From: Affinundibacterium seohonense
Lineage (GTDB): Bacteria; Pseudomonadota; Gammaproteobacteria; Burkholderiales; Burkholderiaceae_D
Direction: 5' to 3'
DNA: 64,000 bases
NCBI RefSeq assembly: GCF_014284305.1
Contig: NZ_JACOFW010000002.1
Span: 248,001 to 312,000, forward strand
The notes under the pieces were generated by a model. That model was not told the origin of the DNA and did no database searches. It worked only from the letters and a program-made list of their open reading frames with translations. Position 1 is the first letter of the stretch. Every line of letters begins with the position of its first letter. This document shows positions 52,194 to 63,580 of the stretch, one piece after another. The translations under genes and the position numbers were made by a program.

Positions 52194-54029
52194 TTATTTA
52201 TCCTGAACCAATGGCGTTCCATTATCAATGACTTCTCGACAGTCCCCTTTTAAATGCGAATCATCGTAGTGGGTCCAGCCGTAGCTATCCACATAGCGGG
52301 TGTGATAAGTCCATTTCGGACTAAACACACTGCGTTCCAATTGCTCTCCAGGATAACGAATATCGACCATGTCGACGATGGAATGGAATACGTTTTCAGT
52401 AGTAAGTTTGGCGTTTTGATGGGCTTTTAACTGGTGAATTTTTTCCGGGTGTTGTGCCGCATATTGATCTGAATACCAAACAAACGCAGGGATATGAAAT
52501 TCAAATTGGGTGTTGTGCCCATGAAAAGCGAGATTGCAACTGCCATCATAAAGCGTTTGTCCATGATCTGAAACATACCAAAGCGCAGTCATATGCGGTA
52601 CCGCTTTAAGTTGCGTGATCATGCGCGACAATACCCAATCGTTGTACAAATTTGAATTGTCATAGCTATTGTTTAGGGCTTCTTTGTTCTTCAAATTGGT
52701 ATAAGCTGGATTGGCGACGCCAAATAAAGATGGTTTCCATTTGTCGTAATCCTGTGGGTAGCGATGGCTGTAATTCCAATGATTACCAAGGCTGTGAATT
52801 ACGATCAGTTTATTTGGAGCATCATCACTTAGGGCTTTTTGCATCGGCGCCAGTAAAATTTGATCGTAACTAGATTTGTTGGTGAAGCCGCCGAGGTTGA
52901 GAAATTGGGTGACATCTGCTTCTTTCGCTATCACCGACGTCGGCGTGTCAAATTGACCAAAACTCATCTGATTGGAAATCCAGAAAGTCTTAAAACCCGC
53001 TTCTTTATAGGCGCTTAAAAAAGACTTCTCACTGAATCCCGCTTTTAGACTTTGCGTGGCGGGTTTGCGTGTTGTTATGACGGGTACGGAAAGTCGGGTC
53101 GCTGCGACTGATGTAATCATATCGCTGAAGCTAACTAGGTTGTCTTCTTTGCCGAGATGCGGATTGGTGAGCCGGTGATACCCATTTAGACTCCAACGAT
53201 CATAGCGTGAGGATTCGCCAATGACGACAACGATGGTTTGTTGAAAGTCGTTGCCTGGAGCTTGTTCCGCTTGAAACCGAAAAAGTCGATTCTTTTCACT
53301 CAAAACTGCAAGATATTGGCGTTCTTGATAAAAATCCCAGCTACGCGCCCAAATTCCCATTGGCCAACTGCGAGAGAAACTCTCTAAGTCATACAAGGGT
53401 TCGACCCAAATAGGCAATGGTTCTTGTTTGTCGAAAAATTCTTGTAAGGCAGTCCATGAACCGACACTCATTGAGCCTTGGTGCGAGTAGTCTTTTGTCA
53501 TTGCACTGCTTCGATCTGCTATTGACGCACTGGCAACCCCAACTTTAGCGCCATACCCCCAAACGATTGCAATGCACACTAATGCCGTCAGGCATATCCA
53601 ACGGCTCGAACCACGCCAGTCCAAGTGACGATTGTGAATGGCGACTTTGAGCAGTGACCACCACCAGGCTAATGTAGTGCTAACAACAAAAATCAATAGC
53701 CAAATCTTATTCCCTAAAAATTCTATTGCCTCTTTGGGGCTAGTCTCGGTCATGATTCCCAAATGGTGTGTGGAGATTCCTTGTCCAAAATACATGCGCA
53801 AATAGATCTCGACAGGAATTGCTACAAATGCTGGCAGTAAAAGGTAGTGGAACCATCGAGGACCTTGGAGCACTGCCCATAAAATGAACCAGCAGATCGC
53901 TTCGTACACCAAAATTCGAATCGGATGCTCAACGGGTTTTCCAAAAACATAAGCCAAAAAAGGCAGACAACTAATGAGGAAATAACTAATGAGTAGCAGT
54001 ATTGGAGACGTTCGAGAAAGGCGGTTCAT
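52194..54029 (-). CDS. Phosphoethanolamine transferase-like sulfatase-fold protein
   Basis: 611 residues. Five N-terminal membrane helices (to about residue 165) and a periplasmic alkaline-phosphatase-like domain. The nucleophile position is Ser273 in GESSRYDRWSLNGY; EptA and related enzymes usually have Thr here. TNP, HSLGNHWNY and SDHGQTLYDG give further zinc-site residues. EptA/CptA-type enzymes add phosphoethanolamine to lipid A or core sugars and can affect polymyxin susceptibility; the substrate here is not known. It lies upstream of the str operon on the opposite strand. Confidence 0.86.
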   Translation of the reverse strand: MNRLSRTSPILLLISYFLISCLPFLAYVFGKPVEHPIRILVYEAICWFILWAVLQGPRWFHYLLLPAFVAIPVEIYLRMYFGQGISTHHLGIMTETSPKEAIEFLGNKIWLLIFVVSTTLAWWWSLLKVAIHNRHLDWRGSSRWICLTALVCIAIVWGYGAKVGVASASIADRSSAMTKDYSHQGSMSVGSWTALQEFFDKQEPLPIWVEPLYDLESFSRSWPMGIWARSWDFYQERQYLAVLSEKNRLFRFQAEQAPGNDFQQTIVVVIGESSRYDRWSLNGYHRLTNPHLGKEDNLVSFSDMITSVAATRLSVPVITTRKPATQSLKAGFSEKSFLSAYKEAGFKTFWISNQMSFGQFDTPTSVIAKEADVTQFLNLGGFTNKSSYDQILLAPMQKALSDDAPNKLIVIHSLGNHWNYSHRYPQDYDKWKPSLFGVANPAYTNLKNKEALNNSYDNSNLYNDWVLSRMITQLKAVPHMTALWYVSDHGQTLYDGSCNLAFHGHNTQFEFHIPAFVWYSDQYAAQHPEKIHQLKAHQNAKLTTENVFHSIVDMVDIRYPGEQLERSVFSPKWTYHTRYVDSYGWTHYDDSHLKGDCREVIDNGTPLVQDK

Positions 54030-54399
54030 TCAAAAAAATAGGCGGTTGAAGTGTTTTAGTCGGCTGAAGTGGAGGGCATTCTAAACCTGAAAAGCCAACT
54101 CGCGTTTGCGCCTTACCATTTTTATTGTTTTCATAGGGAATTTGGTTCGGAACGCCGATTCAGATATGATGCTAAGTGATTGTTTTCATTGTTTTTCATT
54201 GACTTTGCCTAAATTAAAGGTGTACACTCGCGAGTTCTCGATTTTATATAGTTTATTCTTACGCACTGCCAATTTGTGAGTGAGTATAGATGTTCGAGAG
54301 CTGGCAAGCTTAGTTTGCGAGTGAATATATAGATTTTAAGTGCCCGGGCAACCGTTTCCGGGCGTGTGTTTAACGTTGTATTTTGTTGGATTAAAAACG
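54030..54399 (+). promoter_or_regulatory. str operon promoter and leader
   Basis: 370 bp between the divergent phosphoethanolamine transferase-like gene and rpsL. A strong sigma-70 promoter is TTGACT (54199-54204), an 18-bp spacer and TACACT (54223-54228). The ~165-nt leader carries a GCCCGG...CCGGGC hairpin (54342-54363) about 36 nt before rpsL, a possible site of attenuation or ribosomal-protein feedback. No gene is visible. Confidence 0.7.
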
Positions 54400-54783
54400 A
54401 TGCCAACCATCAATCAACTGATTCGCCAACCACGTGTTTCTGCAGTGGTTAAGAGCAAATCTCCGGCGCTGGAAAACAGCCCGCAAAAACGCGGCGTATG
54501 TACCCGTGTTTATACGACAACTCCAAAAAAGCCTAACTCGGCTTTGCGTAAAGTTGCCAAAGTACGCTTGACCAACGGTTTCGAAGTTATTTCGTATATC
54601 GGCGGTGAAGGCCATAACTTGCAAGAACATAGCGTAGTTTTGTTGCGCGGTGGTCGTGTAAAGGATTTGCCAGGTGTACGTTACCATATGGTTCGCGGTG
54701 CTTTGGATACTCAAGGCGTTAAAGACCGTAAGCAAGCTCGTTCCAAATATGGTTCTAAGCGCGCTAAGGCTGTTAAGAAGTAA
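54400..54783 (+). CDS. rpsL: 30S ribosomal protein S12
   Basis: 127 residues from the ATG at 54400 ([12 protein letters not shown]); a longer frame starting at 54340 crosses the leader hairpin and is rejected. [17 protein letters not shown] and [17 protein letters not shown] are the decoding-centre loops, with Lys and Pro at the usual streptomycin-related positions (PNSA, KDLPG). First gene of the str operon. Confidence 0.99.
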   Translation: MPTINQLIRQPRVSAVVKSKSPALENSPQKRGVCTRVYTTTPKKPNSALRKVAKVRLTNGFEVISYIGGEGHNLQEHSVVLLRGGRVKDLPGVRYHMVRGALDTQGVKDRKQARSKYGSKRAKAVKK

Positions 54784-54963
54784 TTTTCTAGTTCACTAGA
54801 ATTTTGTTTTGTAATCAGCTTGTAAATTAACCTCTGTAAAATCTCCGTAATTCGGATAGGTGTCGGTCTCGAATGAGCCGAGTAAGTGGTGGCTATGATG
54901 GCTTACCGCGAGCGTTAATAAATTTGTTATTGACCGCTCAACTGAAGATTGAAAGGAATTGAA

Positions 54964-55434
54964 ATGCCACGTCGTCGTGAAGTCCCCAAGCGGGACATTT
55001 TGCCGGATCCAAAATTCGGTAATGTTGAAGTATCTAAGTTTGTAAACGTGTTGATGTTGTCTGGCAAGAAGTCTGTTGCTGAAGGCATCATTTATGGCGC
55101 GTTTGATCACATCCAATCTAAATCTGGTAAAGATCCATTGGAAGTGTTCGCAACTGCAATCAACAATGCTAAGCCATTGGTTGAAGTTAAATCCCGCCGT
55201 GTTGGTGGTGCTAACTATCAAGTTCCAGTTGAAGTTCGTCCAGTTCGTCGTTTGGCTTTGTCTATGCGTTGGTTGCGTGAAGCAGCAAACAAGCGTAGCG
55301 AAAAATCTATGCCGCAACGTTTGGCTGGTGAATTGTTGGAAGCCGCTGAAGGTCGCGGCGGTGCAATGAAGAAACGTGATGAAGTGCATCGTATGGCTGA
55401 AGCCAACAAAGCCTTCTCCCACTTCCGCTTCTAA
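54964..55434 (+). CDS. rpsG: 30S ribosomal protein S7
   Basis: 156 residues from the ATG at 54964, with an AAAGGAATTG site. [19 protein letters not shown] and the C-terminal NKAFSHFRF are typical. It organises the 3' domain of 16S rRNA and in many bacteria represses the str operon by binding its mRNA. Confidence 0.99.
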   Translation: MPRRREVPKRDILPDPKFGNVEVSKFVNVLMLSGKKSVAEGIIYGAFDHIQSKSGKDPLEVFATAINNAKPLVEVKSRRVGGANYQVPVEVRPVRRLALSMRWLREAANKRSEKSMPQRLAGELLEAAEGRGGAMKKRDEVHRMAEANKAFSHFRF

Positions 55435-55560
55435 TCGTAAAGTGAGAGACCATTGTGGTGTCGTTGCAATGGTTTTGGTAAGAATATTGAATCAGGCCGG
55501 GCGTAATTTCTTCATGAAAATTGCGCTCGGTTTTGTCCATTAAAAGATTTAGGAATAGCT

Positions 55561-57666
55561 ATGGCCCGTAAGACCCCCATTGAGCGCTACCGTAATATCG
55601 GTATTTCGGCTCACATTGATGCTGGTAAAACCACGACAACCGAACGTGTTTTGTTCTATACCGGTGTAAATCACAAAATCGGTGAAGTGCATGATGGCGC
55701 GGCTACCATGGACTGGATGGAGCAAGAGCAAGAGCGCGGTATTACTATTACTTCCGCTGCGACAACTTGCTTCTGGAGTGGTATGGCGAATAACTTCGCA
55801 CCGCACCACATTAATATTATTGATACGCCAGGCCACGTTGACTTCACGATTGAAGTTGAACGTTCTATGCGTGTTTTGGATGGCGCTTGCATGGTTTACT
55901 GTGCAGTCGGTGGCGTTCAGCCACAATCCGAAACAGTTTGGCGTCAAGCTAACAAGTACAAAGTTCCACGTTTGGCATTCGTCAACAAGATGGACCGTAC
56001 TGGCGCGAACTTCTTCAAAGTGTACGATCAAATGCGTGCGCGTTTGAAGGCAAATCCAGTGCCTTTGCAAGTGCCTATCGGCGCTGAAGATTTGTTCGAA
56101 GGTGTGATCGATTTGGTTAAGATGAAAGCGATCATCTGGGACGTGGCATCGCAAGGTATGAAGTTTGAATACGGCGAAATCCCTGAGAATTTGTTAGCTG
56201 ATGCTAAAAAATGGCGCGAAAACATGGTGGAAGCAGCTGCTGAAGCTAGTGAAGAGTTGATGAATAAATACCTTGAAGAAGGCGATTTGTCTGAAGCTGA
56301 AATTAAAACTGCTTTGCGTCAACGTACGATCGCTTCTGAAATCGTTCCAATGTTGTGCGGTACTGCATTTAAAAACAAAGGCGTTCAGGCGATGTTGGAT
56401 GCGGTCGTTGAATACTTGCCATCTCCAGTAGATATTCCACCGGTTCCTGGTACGAATGAAGATGATGAGCCAGTAGTTCGTGAAGCTAAAGATACAGAGA
56501 AATTCTCTGGTTTGGCGTTCAAGATTGCAACTGATCCGTTCGTTGGTCAATTATGCTTCGTGCGTTGCTACTCAGGTACTTTGAATTCTGGTGATACGGT
56601 TTATAACTCTGTTAAAGAGAAAAAAGAGCGTATTGGTCGTTTGGTGCAGATGCATGCAAACCAACGTGAAGAAATCAAGGAAATGTTGGCGGGTGATATT
56701 GCTGCGGTGGTTGGTCTGAAAGACACAACAACTGGCGATACCTTGTGCGACGAAAAAGCGATCGTTGTGTTAGAGCGCATGGTTTTCCCTGAGCCAGTTA
56801 TTTCTCAAGCAGTTGAGCCAAAGACTAAGCAAGATCAAGAGAAAATGGGCTTGGCATTGAACCGTTTGGCTGCTGAAGATCCATCTTTCCGCGTACGTAC
56901 TGACGAAGAATCTGGTCAGACAATTATCGCTGGTATGGGTGAATTGCATCTGGATATTATCGTTGACCGTATGAAGCGTGAATTCAACGTGGAAGCAACT
57001 GTCGGTAAGCCACAAGTTGCATACCGCGAGACAATCCGCAAAACATGCGAAGAAATCGAAGGTAAATTCGTTAAGCAATCTGGTGGTCGTGGTCAATACG
57101 GTCACGTTGTATTGAAGATCGAACCGCAAGAACCAGGTAAAGGCTTCGAATTCGTTGACGCGATCAAAGGTGGTACAGTTCCACGTGAATACATCCCTGC
57201 AGTTGAAAAAGGTGTACGTGAAACATTGACTTCTGGTGTGTTGGCTGGTTACCCAGTGGTTGACGTTAAAGTCACTTTGTTCTTCGGTTCATACCATGAC
57301 GTTGACTCCAACGAAAACGCCTTCCGTATGGCGGGTTCGATGGCATTTAAAGACGGTTGCCGTAAAGCAAGCCCAGTTATTCTGGAGCCAATGATGGCCG
57401 TCGAAGTGGAAACACCAGAAGACTACGCTGGTACAGTGATGGGTGATTTGTCTTCACGTCGCGGTATGGTTCAAGGTATGGATGAGATTGCTGGTGGTGG
57501 CGGTAAGATCATTAAAGCTGAAGTGCCGTTGTCTGAGATGTTTGGTTACTCAACATCTTTGCGTTCAGCGACTCAAGGTCGTGCGACTTATTCTATGGAA
57601 TTCAAGCACTACTCTGAAGCACCGAAGAATGTTATCGACGCAATCGTTACATCAAAAGCTAAGTAA
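55561..57666 (+). CDS. fusA: Elongation factor G
   Basis: 701 residues. GTPase motifs [10 protein letters not shown] (G1), RGITITSA (G2), DTPGHVD (G3) and NKMD (G4) are intact. Domains II to V follow. It drives translocation of tRNA and mRNA. It lies 126 bp after rpsG, within the str operon. Confidence 0.99.
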   Translation: MARKTPIERYRNIGISAHIDAGKTTTTERVLFYTGVNHKIGEVHDGAATMDWMEQEQERGITITSAATTCFWSGMANNFAPHHINIIDTPGHVDFTIEVERSMRVLDGACMVYCAVGGVQPQSETVWRQANKYKVPRLAFVNKMDRTGANFFKVYDQMRARLKANPVPLQVPIGAEDLFEGVIDLVKMKAIIWDVASQGMKFEYGEIPENLLADAKKWRENMVEAAAEASEELMNKYLEEGDLSEAEIKTALRQRTIASEIVPMLCGTAFKNKGVQAMLDAVVEYLPSPVDIPPVPGTNEDDEPVVREAKDTEKFSGLAFKIATDPFVGQLCFVRCYSGTLNSGDTVYNSVKEKKERIGRLVQMHANQREEIKEMLAGDIAAVVGLKDTTTGDTLCDEKAIVVLERMVFPEPVISQAVEPKTKQDQEKMGLALNRLAAEDPSFRVRTDEESGQTIIAGMGELHLDIIVDRMKREFNVEATVGKPQVAYRETIRKTCEEIEGKFVKQSGGRGQYGHVVLKIEPQEPGKGFEFVDAIKGGTVPREYIPAVEKGVRETLTSGVLAGYPVVDVKVTLFFGSYHDVDSNENAFRMAGSMAFKDGCRKASPVILEPMMAVEVETPEDYAGTVMGDLSSRRGMVQGMDEIAGGGGKIIKAEVPLSEMFGYSTSLRSATQGRATYSMEFKHYSEAPKNVIDAIVTSKAK

Positions 57667-57750
57667 TTTAAATCGGAAATCCTGCTCTGCTTATCAAATG
57701 TAAGTGGAGTAGGTAATTAATCTAATCGTTCTTTTTGAAGGAAGAATAAA

Positions 57751-58944
57751 ATGGCAAAAGGTAAGTTCGAACGCACCAAGCCGCACGTTAACGTCGGTAC
57801 AATTGGTCACGTGGATCACGGTAAAACGACATTGACAGCAGCGATTGCGACAGTATTGTCTAAGAAATTTGGCGGCGAAGCTAAAGCATACGATCAGATC
57901 GATGCAGCTCCAGAAGAAAAAGCGCGCGGTATTACCATTAATACAGCGCACGTAGAATACGAAACAGCAGGTCGTCACTATGCTCACGTTGACTGCCCAG
58001 GCCATGCTGATTATGTTAAAAACATGATTACTGGTGCTGCTCAGATGGACGGCGCGATCTTGGTTTGCTCCGCAGCAGACGGTCCAATGCCACAAACACG
58101 TGAGCACATCTTGTTGGCACGTCAAGTTGGTGTTCCATATATCATCGTTTTCTTGAACAAATGCGACATGGTTGATGACGCTGAGTTGTTGGAATTGGTT
58201 GAAATGGAAGTTCGTGAATTATTGTCTAAATACGAATTCCCAGGTGACGATTTGCCTATCATCCAAGGTTCCGCAAAATTGGCGCTCGAAGGCGACAAGG
58301 GTCCATTGGGCGAAGAAGCGATCATGAAATTGGCTGATGCTTTGGATTCATACATCCCAACTCCAGAACGTGCTGTTGACGGCGCATTCTTGTTGCCAGT
58401 AGAAGACGTATTCTCAATCTCTGGTCGCGGTACAGTTGTGACTGGCCGTATCGAGCGCGGTATCGTTAAAGTCGGCGAAGAGATCGAAATCGTTGGTATT
58501 AAGGATACAGTAAAAACAACATGTACTGGTGTTGAAATGTTCCGCAAATTGCTCGACCAAGGTCAAGCAGGCGATAACGTTGGTGTATTGTTGCGCGGCA
58601 CTAAGCGTGAAGATATTCAACGTGGTCAAGTTTTGGCGAAACCAGGTTCAATCAAGCCGCATGATCATTTCACAGGCGAGATCTACGTTTTGTCTAAAGA
58701 TGAAGGTGGCCGTCATACACCATTCTTCAACAACTACCGTCCACAGTTCTACTTCCGTACAACGGACGTAACTGGTTCAATCGAGTTGCCAAAAGATAAA
58801 GAAATGGTTATGCCAGGTGATAACGTTTCTATCACAGTTAAGTTGATCAACCCGATCGCGATGGAAGAAGGTCTCCGTTTCGCGATTCGTGAAGGTGGTC
58901 GTACTGTTGGTGCAGGTGTTGTTGCTAAGATTATCGCTGGTTAA
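57751..58944 (+). CDS. tuf: Elongation factor Tu
   Basis: 397 residues. [13 protein letters not shown] (G1), RGITINTAH (G2), DCPGHADY (G3) and NKCD (G4) are complete. It carries aminoacyl-tRNA to the ribosome. GAAGGAAG lies before the ATG. It is followed by a hairpin at 59026. A second tuf copy, usual in Burkholderiales, is not in the window. Confidence 0.99.
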   Translation: MAKGKFERTKPHVNVGTIGHVDHGKTTLTAAIATVLSKKFGGEAKAYDQIDAAPEEKARGITINTAHVEYETAGRHYAHVDCPGHADYVKNMITGAAQMDGAILVCSAADGPMPQTREHILLARQVGVPYIIVFLNKCDMVDDAELLELVEMEVRELLSKYEFPGDDLPIIQGSAKLALEGDKGPLGEEAIMKLADALDSYIPTPERAVDGAFLLPVEDVFSISGRGTVVTGRIERGIVKVGEEIEIVGIKDTVKTTCTGVEMFRKLLDQGQAGDNVGVLLRGTKREDIQRGQVLAKPGSIKPHDHFTGEIYVLSKDEGGRHTPFFNNYRPQFYFRTTDVTGSIELPKDKEMVMPGDNVSITVKLINPIAMEEGLRFAIREGGRTVGAGVVAKIIAG

Positions 58945-59025
58945 TTATTTCAAAAATTATCGAAGATCCTAAATCTGGATTCAACGATAAAATTTAGAAT
59001 AATTCGAAATTTGTAGTACACTAGT

Positions 59026-59064
59026 CGGCTGTCGTGCTTTTTTAGCTCGACAGCCGTACTTTTT
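59026..59064 (+). terminator. Terminator-like hairpin after tuf
   Basis: CGGCTGTCG pairs with CGACAGCCG around a ~13-nt T-rich loop, followed by TACTTTTT. It lies 81 bp after tuf and 66 bp before rpsJ. It probably ends or attenuates the str transcript. A weak TACACT -10-like box just upstream could start a transcript into rpsJ. Confidence 0.7.
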
Positions 59065-59129
59065 AGTAATCGCTCTTTGTTAAAAATGCCACTTTCCCGC
59101 ATTGTGGCCCGTTCTTTACAGGAAATATC

Positions 59130-59447
59130 ATGTCTACAGCAAATCAAAAAATCCGTATTCGCTTGAAAGCGTTCGATTACAAGTTGATCGACCAATCAGC
59201 TTTGGAAATCGTAGAAACAGCTAAGCGTACCGGCGCTGTTGTTAAAGGCCCAGTTCCTTTGCCAACACGTATTCAACGTTTCGACGTTTTGCGTTCCCCG
59301 CACGTCAACAAAACTTCCCGTGATCAATTCGAAATCCGCACGCATCAGCGTTTGATGGACATCGTTGATCCAACGGACAAGACTGTTGATGCATTGATGA
59401 AACTCGACTTGCCAGCAGGCGTTGACGTAGAAATCAAATTGCAATAA
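59130..59447 (+). CDS. rpsJ: 30S ribosomal protein S10
   Basis: 105 residues. [29 protein letters not shown] in pieces such as [14 protein letters not shown] and [17 protein letters not shown] is the S10 signature. It also serves in NusB-dependent antitermination. It stands 243 bp before rplC, an unusually long gap with its own promoter, so S10 may be transcribed apart from the rest. Confidence 0.99.
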   Translation: MSTANQKIRIRLKAFDYKLIDQSALEIVETAKRTGAVVKGPVPLPTRIQRFDVLRSPHVNKTSRDQFEIRTHQRLMDIVDPTDKTVDALMKLDLPAGVDVEIKLQ

Positions 59448-59556
59448 TCAGTAATACTTCTCGATGAATTGATGATTGCTTGAAATCGAAGTGATTATCA
59501 AGAAATCAGAAAAAACTGACATACCATAAAATTTTCCATTTTCAAATAAATTTTTC

Positions 59557-59585
59557 TTGTAAGTGGAAATTTTTCGGGTTACAAT
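59557..59585 (+). promoter_or_regulatory. Promoter between rpsJ and rplC
   Basis: TTGTAA, a 17-bp spacer and TACAAT form a good sigma-70 promoter. Transcription would start near 59592 and give a ~100-nt leader with the hairpin CTCACC...GGTGAG (about 59660-59680) before rplC. It could be the main start of the L3-L4-L23-L2 unit. Confidence 0.65.
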
Positions 59586-59690
59586 CGAAGGCTTAGATTT
59601 TGATAGGCTTTTGCCTGTCTATTTTTAAGTCTTAAAAGTAAGTTTCTAAACATCAGCCTCACCCAATCGTAGGTGAGAATGGAGAAAACA

Positions 59691-60347
59691 ATGAGCTTGG
59701 GCCTAGTTGGTCGCAAGGTTGGTATGATGCGCATTTTTACTGATGATGGTGATTCAATTCCAGTCACAGTATTAGATGTCTCAAACAACCGCGTGACACA
59801 AATCAAAACTCCTGAAACAGACGGTTACTCCGCTGTTCAGGTAACATTCGGTCAGCGCCGTGCATCCCGTGTAACTAAAGCGGCTGCAGGTCACCTCGCA
59901 AAAGCGGGCGTGGAAGCTGGTACTGTCTTAAAAGAATTCCGTGTTGACGCTGCTAAAGCTGCTGAACTGAAAGCGGGCGATGTTGTGCCTGTTGGCTTGT
60001 TCGAAGCTGGTCAAAAAGTTGACGTGCAAGGTGTGACAATTGGTAAAGGCTATGCCGGTACTATTAAGCGTCACCACTTCGCATCTGGTCGTGCAACTCA
60101 CGGTAACTCACGTTCACATAATGTACCTGGTTCTATCGGTATGGCGCAGGATCCTGGTCGCGTTTTCCCAGGTAAGCGCATGACTGGTCACTTGGGTGAT
60201 GTTACGCGTACAGTGCAAAATCTTGTTATCGCTCGTGTAGATGCTGATCGCCAATTGTTGTTGGTGAAAGGTGCTATTCCAGGCGCGAAAAACGGTCAGG
60301 TGATTGTATCGCCAGCTGTTAAAGTTAAAGCAAAGAAGGGGGCTTAA
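59691..60347 (+). CDS. rplC: 50S ribosomal protein L3
   Basis: 218 residues from the ATG at 59691 ([13 protein letters not shown]), with GGAG in front. [20 protein letters not shown] is the loop that reaches the peptidyl transferase centre; its Gln can be methylated by PrmB. First gene after the internal promoter. Confidence 0.99.
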   Translation: MSLGLVGRKVGMMRIFTDDGDSIPVTVLDVSNNRVTQIKTPETDGYSAVQVTFGQRRASRVTKAAAGHLAKAGVEAGTVLKEFRVDAAKAAELKAGDVVPVGLFEAGQKVDVQGVTIGKGYAGTIKRHHFASGRATHGNSRSHNVPGSIGMAQDPGRVFPGKRMTGHLGDVTRTVQNLVIARVDADRQLLLVKGAIPGAKNGQVIVSPAVKVKAKKGA

Positions 60348-60350
60348 TCT

Positions 60351-60974
60351 ATGGAACTGAAGCTCCTAAATTCAGACGGTCAATCTGCTTCTAACGTCGC
60401 TGCACCAGATACTATTTTTGGGCGTGATTACAATGAAGCCTTGATCCATCAAGTTGTTGTTGCTTACCAAGCGAATGCTCGCAGTGGTAACCGCAAACAA
60501 TTGGGTCGTGACGAAGTTCACCACACAACCAAGAAGCCATGGCGTCAAAAAGGTACGGGTCGTGCTCGTGCTGGTATGTCATCTTCCCCATTGTGGCGTG
60601 GAGGCGGTCGCGCTTTCCCTAATTCTCCTGATGAGAACTTCTCTCACAAAGTTAACAAGAAGATGTATCGCGCAGGTATCTGCTCGATCTTGTCTCAGTT
60701 GGCTCGTGAAGGTCGTTTGAATGTTGTTGACAGTCTGACTGTTGATGCACCAAAAACTAAGTTGTTGTCTGAAAAATTGAAGACAATGGGTTGCTTGGAT
60801 TCAGTATTGATTATTACTGAAGACTTCAACGAAAACTTGATGTTGGCTGCTCGCAATCTGGTTAACGTTTTGGTTGTTGAGCCACGTTATGCTGATCCAG
60901 TTTCTTTGGTGTTCTACAAGAAAGTGTTGATCACTAAAGCGGCCTTGACAAAGATTGAGGAGATGCTGGCATGA
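60351..60974 (+). CDS. rplD: 50S ribosomal protein L4
   Basis: 207 residues. The loop [20 protein letters not shown], which lines the exit tunnel, is intact. In E. coli L4 also represses the S10 operon; whether the leader here allows that is not known. It overlaps rplW by 4 bp. Confidence 0.99.
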   Translation: MELKLLNSDGQSASNVAAPDTIFGRDYNEALIHQVVVAYQANARSGNRKQLGRDEVHHTTKKPWRQKGTGRARAGMSSSPLWRGGGRAFPNSPDENFSHKVNKKMYRAGICSILSQLAREGRLNVVDSLTVDAPKTKLLSEKLKTMGCLDSVLIITEDFNENLMLAARNLVNVLVVEPRYADPVSLVFYKKVLITKAALTKIEEMLA

Positions 60975-61282
60975 GCGTAATCAAGCATAGTGAAGAACGC
61001 CTGATGAAGGTGTTGCTGGCTCCGGTGATCTCTGAAAAAGCAACTATGGTTGCAGAGAAAAACGAGCAAGTTGTTTTCCTGGTTATGCCAGATGCAACTA
61101 AGCCAGAAATCAAGGCTGCTGTTGAGTTGCTGTTTAAGGTTCAAGTTGAATCTGTGCAAGTAGCTAACCGCTTGGGCAAACAAAAACGTACTGGTAAATT
61201 TAATGGCCGTCGCAATCATACAAAACGCGCTTTTGTATGCTTGAAGCCAGGTCAAGAAATTAACTTTACCGAGGGGGCATAA
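60971..61282 (+). CDS. rplW: 50S ribosomal protein L23
   Basis: 103 residues, overlapping rplD at [26 protein letters not shown] is the core start, in pieces [11 protein letters not shown] and [25 protein letters not shown] is the rRNA-binding part. It docks SRP and trigger factor at the tunnel exit. Confidence 0.99.
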   Translation: MSVIKHSEERLMKVLLAPVISEKATMVAEKNEQVVFLVMPDATKPEIKAAVELLFKVQVESVQVANRLGKQKRTGKFNGRRNHTKRAFVCLKPGQEINFTEGA

Positions 61283-61284
61283 GC

Positions 61285-62112
61285 ATGGCACTCGTTAAGA
61301 TGAAGCCAACCTCACCAGGCCGTCGTGGTATGGTTAAAGTGGTAACTGAAGGCTTGCATAAAGGTCGTCCGTTTGCTGCTTTGTTGGAAAAGAAAAATAA
61401 AACTGCTGGCCGTAACAACAATGGTCATATCACTACTCGCCACATCGGCGGTGGTCATAAGCAGCACTATCGTTTAGTCGATTTTAAACGTTCTAAAGAT
61501 GGTATTCCTGCGAAAGTTGAACGCATTGAATACGATCCAAACCGTACGGCGCACATTGCTTTGTTGTGCTACGCGGATGGTGAACGTGCATACATCATTG
61601 CATCCAAAGGTATGGCTGCTGGTGATCAGGTTATGAATGGCTCACAAGCGCCAATCAAATCTGGTAACTGCTTGCCAATCCGCAATATCCCAGTCGGTAC
61701 AACTATGCATTGCGTAGAAATGTTGCCAGGCAAGGGTGCGCAGATTGCTCGTACTGCTGGTGCTGGTGTGGTGTTGATGGCTCGCGAAGGTACATACGCT
61801 CAAGTGCGTTTGCGCTCTGGTGAAGTTCGTCGTATCCATATCGAATGCCGTGCAACTATCGGTGAAGTCGGTAACGGTGAGCATAACCTCCGTAAAATTG
61901 GTAAAGCTGGTGCGATGCGTTGGCGCGGTGTTCGCCCGACAGTTCGCGGTGTTGTCATGAATCCTATCGATCACCCACACGGTGGTGGTGAAGGTAAGAC
62001 AGCAGCAGGACGTCATCCAGTTTCTCCATGGGGTCAGCAAACTAAGGGTAAGAAGACACGTCGCAACAAGCGTACGACTTCCATGATCGTTTCACGCCGT
62101 GGTAAGAAATAA
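61285..62112 (+). CDS. rplB: 50S ribosomal protein L2
   Basis: 275 residues. The C-terminal [18 protein letters not shown] holds the conserved His close to the peptidyl transferase centre. It starts 2 bp after rplW. It bridges the subunits and is needed for their association. Confidence 0.99.
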   Translation: MALVKMKPTSPGRRGMVKVVTEGLHKGRPFAALLEKKNKTAGRNNNGHITTRHIGGGHKQHYRLVDFKRSKDGIPAKVERIEYDPNRTAHIALLCYADGERAYIIASKGMAAGDQVMNGSQAPIKSGNCLPIRNIPVGTTMHCVEMLPGKGAQIARTAGAGVVLMAREGTYAQVRLRSGEVRRIHIECRATIGEVGNGEHNLRKIGKAGAMRWRGVRPTVRGVVMNPIDHPHGGGEGKTAAGRHPVSPWGQQTKGKKTRRNKRTTSMIVSRRGKK

Positions 62113-62122
62113 GGGGTAACAC

Positions 62123-62398
62123 ATGACACGTTCAGCTAAAAAAGGGCCGTTTTGCGACGCCCATTTGGTAAAGAAAGTCGAAGCTGCGCAAGCAAATAAA
62201 GACAAAAAGCCAATTAAGACTTGGTCACGTCGTTCGACAATCATGCCTGATTTCATCGGTCTGACTATCGCTGTACACAATGGTAAGCAGCACGTACCAG
62301 TGTACGTTTCTGAAAACATGGTAGGCCATAAATTGGGCGAATTCGCATTGACTCGCACATTTAAAGGTCATATCGCGGATAAGAAAGCGAAGAGATAA
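62123..62398 (+). CDS. rpsS: 30S ribosomal protein S19
   Basis: 91 residues. [14 protein letters not shown] and [20 protein letters not shown] in pieces are diagnostic, with [14 protein letters not shown] near the end. It sits in the 30S head with S13. AAGGGG lies before the ATG. Confidence 0.99.
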   Translation: MTRSAKKGPFCDAHLVKKVEAAQANKDKKPIKTWSRRSTIMPDFIGLTIAVHNGKQHVPVYVSENMVGHKLGEFALTRTFKGHIADKKAKR

Positions 62399-62399
62399 T

Positions 62400-62729
62400 A
62401 TGGAAACCAAAGCAATATTGAAGGGTGTACGTCTGTCCGAGCAAAAAGGTCGCTTGGTAGCAGACTTGATCCGTGGTAAGAAAGTCGATCAAGCATTAAA
62501 CATCTTAGCCTTCAGTCCGAAAAAAGGCGCGACTATCATTAAGAAAGTCTTGGAATCAGCAATTGCTAATGCCGAGCACAATGATGGTGCCGATATCGAT
62601 GAATTGAAAGTTACGACGATTTATGTCGAAAAAGGACCAATTCTCAAACGCTTTACAGCGCGCGCAAAAGGTCGTGGTGATCGTATCTCTAAACAATCCT
62701 GTCACATTTATGTGACTGTTGGTAACTAA
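62400..62729 (+). CDS. rplV: 50S ribosomal protein L22
   Basis: 109 residues, starting 1 bp after rps[20 protein letters not shown] and the tunnel hairpin [20 protein letters not shown] in pieces identify L22. The hairpin reaches into the exit tunnel near the macrolide site. Confidence 0.99.
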   Translation: METKAILKGVRLSEQKGRLVADLIRGKKVDQALNILAFSPKKGATIIKKVLESAIANAEHNDGADIDELKVTTIYVEKGPILKRFTARAKGRGDRISKQSCHIYVTVGN

Positions 62730-62738
62730 GGAGTCACG

Positions 62739-63578
62739 ATGGGACAGAAGATACATCCAACCGGTTTCCGTTTAGCGGTAACACGTAATTGGTCTTCACG
62801 CTGGTATGCTGGCAATGCAAATTTTGCCACTATGCTCAACGAAGATATCAAAGTACGTGAGTACCTCAAAAAGAAATTGAAAAATGCATCAGTAGGTCGT
62901 ATCACTATTGAGCGTCCGGCAAAAAATGCACGTATTACTATTTACAGCTCCCGTCCAGGCGTTGTGATTGGTAAAAAAGGCGAAGATATCGAATCCTTGA
63001 AAGCGGATTTGGCAAAGATTATGGGCGTGCCAGTGCACGTAAATATCGAAGAAATTCGTAAGCCAGAAATCGATGCTCAATTGATCGCTGATTCTATCTC
63101 TCAGCAGCTCGAAAAACGTATTATGTTCCGTCGCGCGATGAAACGTGCGATGCAAAATGCAATGCGTTTGGGTGCTAAGGGTATCAAGATCATGTCTAGT
63201 GGTCGTTTGAACGGTATCGAAATTGCTCGTAAAGAATGGTATCGCGAAGGTCGCGTGCCTCTGCATACTTTGCGCGCTGATATCGATTACGGTACAAGTG
63301 AAGCATCTACGACATACGGTATTATTGGCGTTAAAGTGTGGGTTTACAAAGGTGATCGTTTAGCTAATGGCGACGCTCCAGTGATCGAATCTACGCCAGA
63401 AGACGACAAAAAACGTCGTGGCCCACGTCGCGAAGATGGCAAGCCAAATAGCCGTCCTCGTGCAAAGCGCCCTGAAGGTCAAACGCCAACTGGTACAGCA
63501 GCAGCTCCAGCAGCTAAACGTGTTCGCACGAAAGCAGCTGACGGCGCAGCGGCACCAGCTGAGAAAGCAGGAGAATAA
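62739..63578 (+). CDS. rpsC: 30S ribosomal protein S3 with C-terminal extension
   Basis: 279 residues, about 45 more than E. coli S3. The KH domain has [12 protein letters not shown]. The core ends near [11 protein letters not shown], and the remaining ~55 residues are Arg/Pro/Ala-rich and probably disordered. Burkholderiales S3 proteins often have such tails. AAGGAG lies before the ATG. Confidence 0.98.
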   Translation: MGQKIHPTGFRLAVTRNWSSRWYAGNANFATMLNEDIKVREYLKKKLKNASVGRITIERPAKNARITIYSSRPGVVIGKKGEDIESLKADLAKIMGVPVHVNIEEIRKPEIDAQLIADSISQQLEKRIMFRRAMKRAMQNAMRLGAKGIKIMSSGRLNGIEIARKEWYREGRVPLHTLRADIDYGTSEASTTYGIIGVKVWVYKGDRLANGDAPVIESTPEDDKKRRGPRREDGKPNSRPRAKRPEGQTPTGTAAAPAAKRVRTKAADGAAAPAEKAGE

Positions 63579-63580
63579 TC

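Noticed and set aside
54796..58547. Long antisense frames over rpsG, fusA and tuf
   Set aside because: Shadows created by the biased codon use of highly expressed genes; the sense genes are certain.
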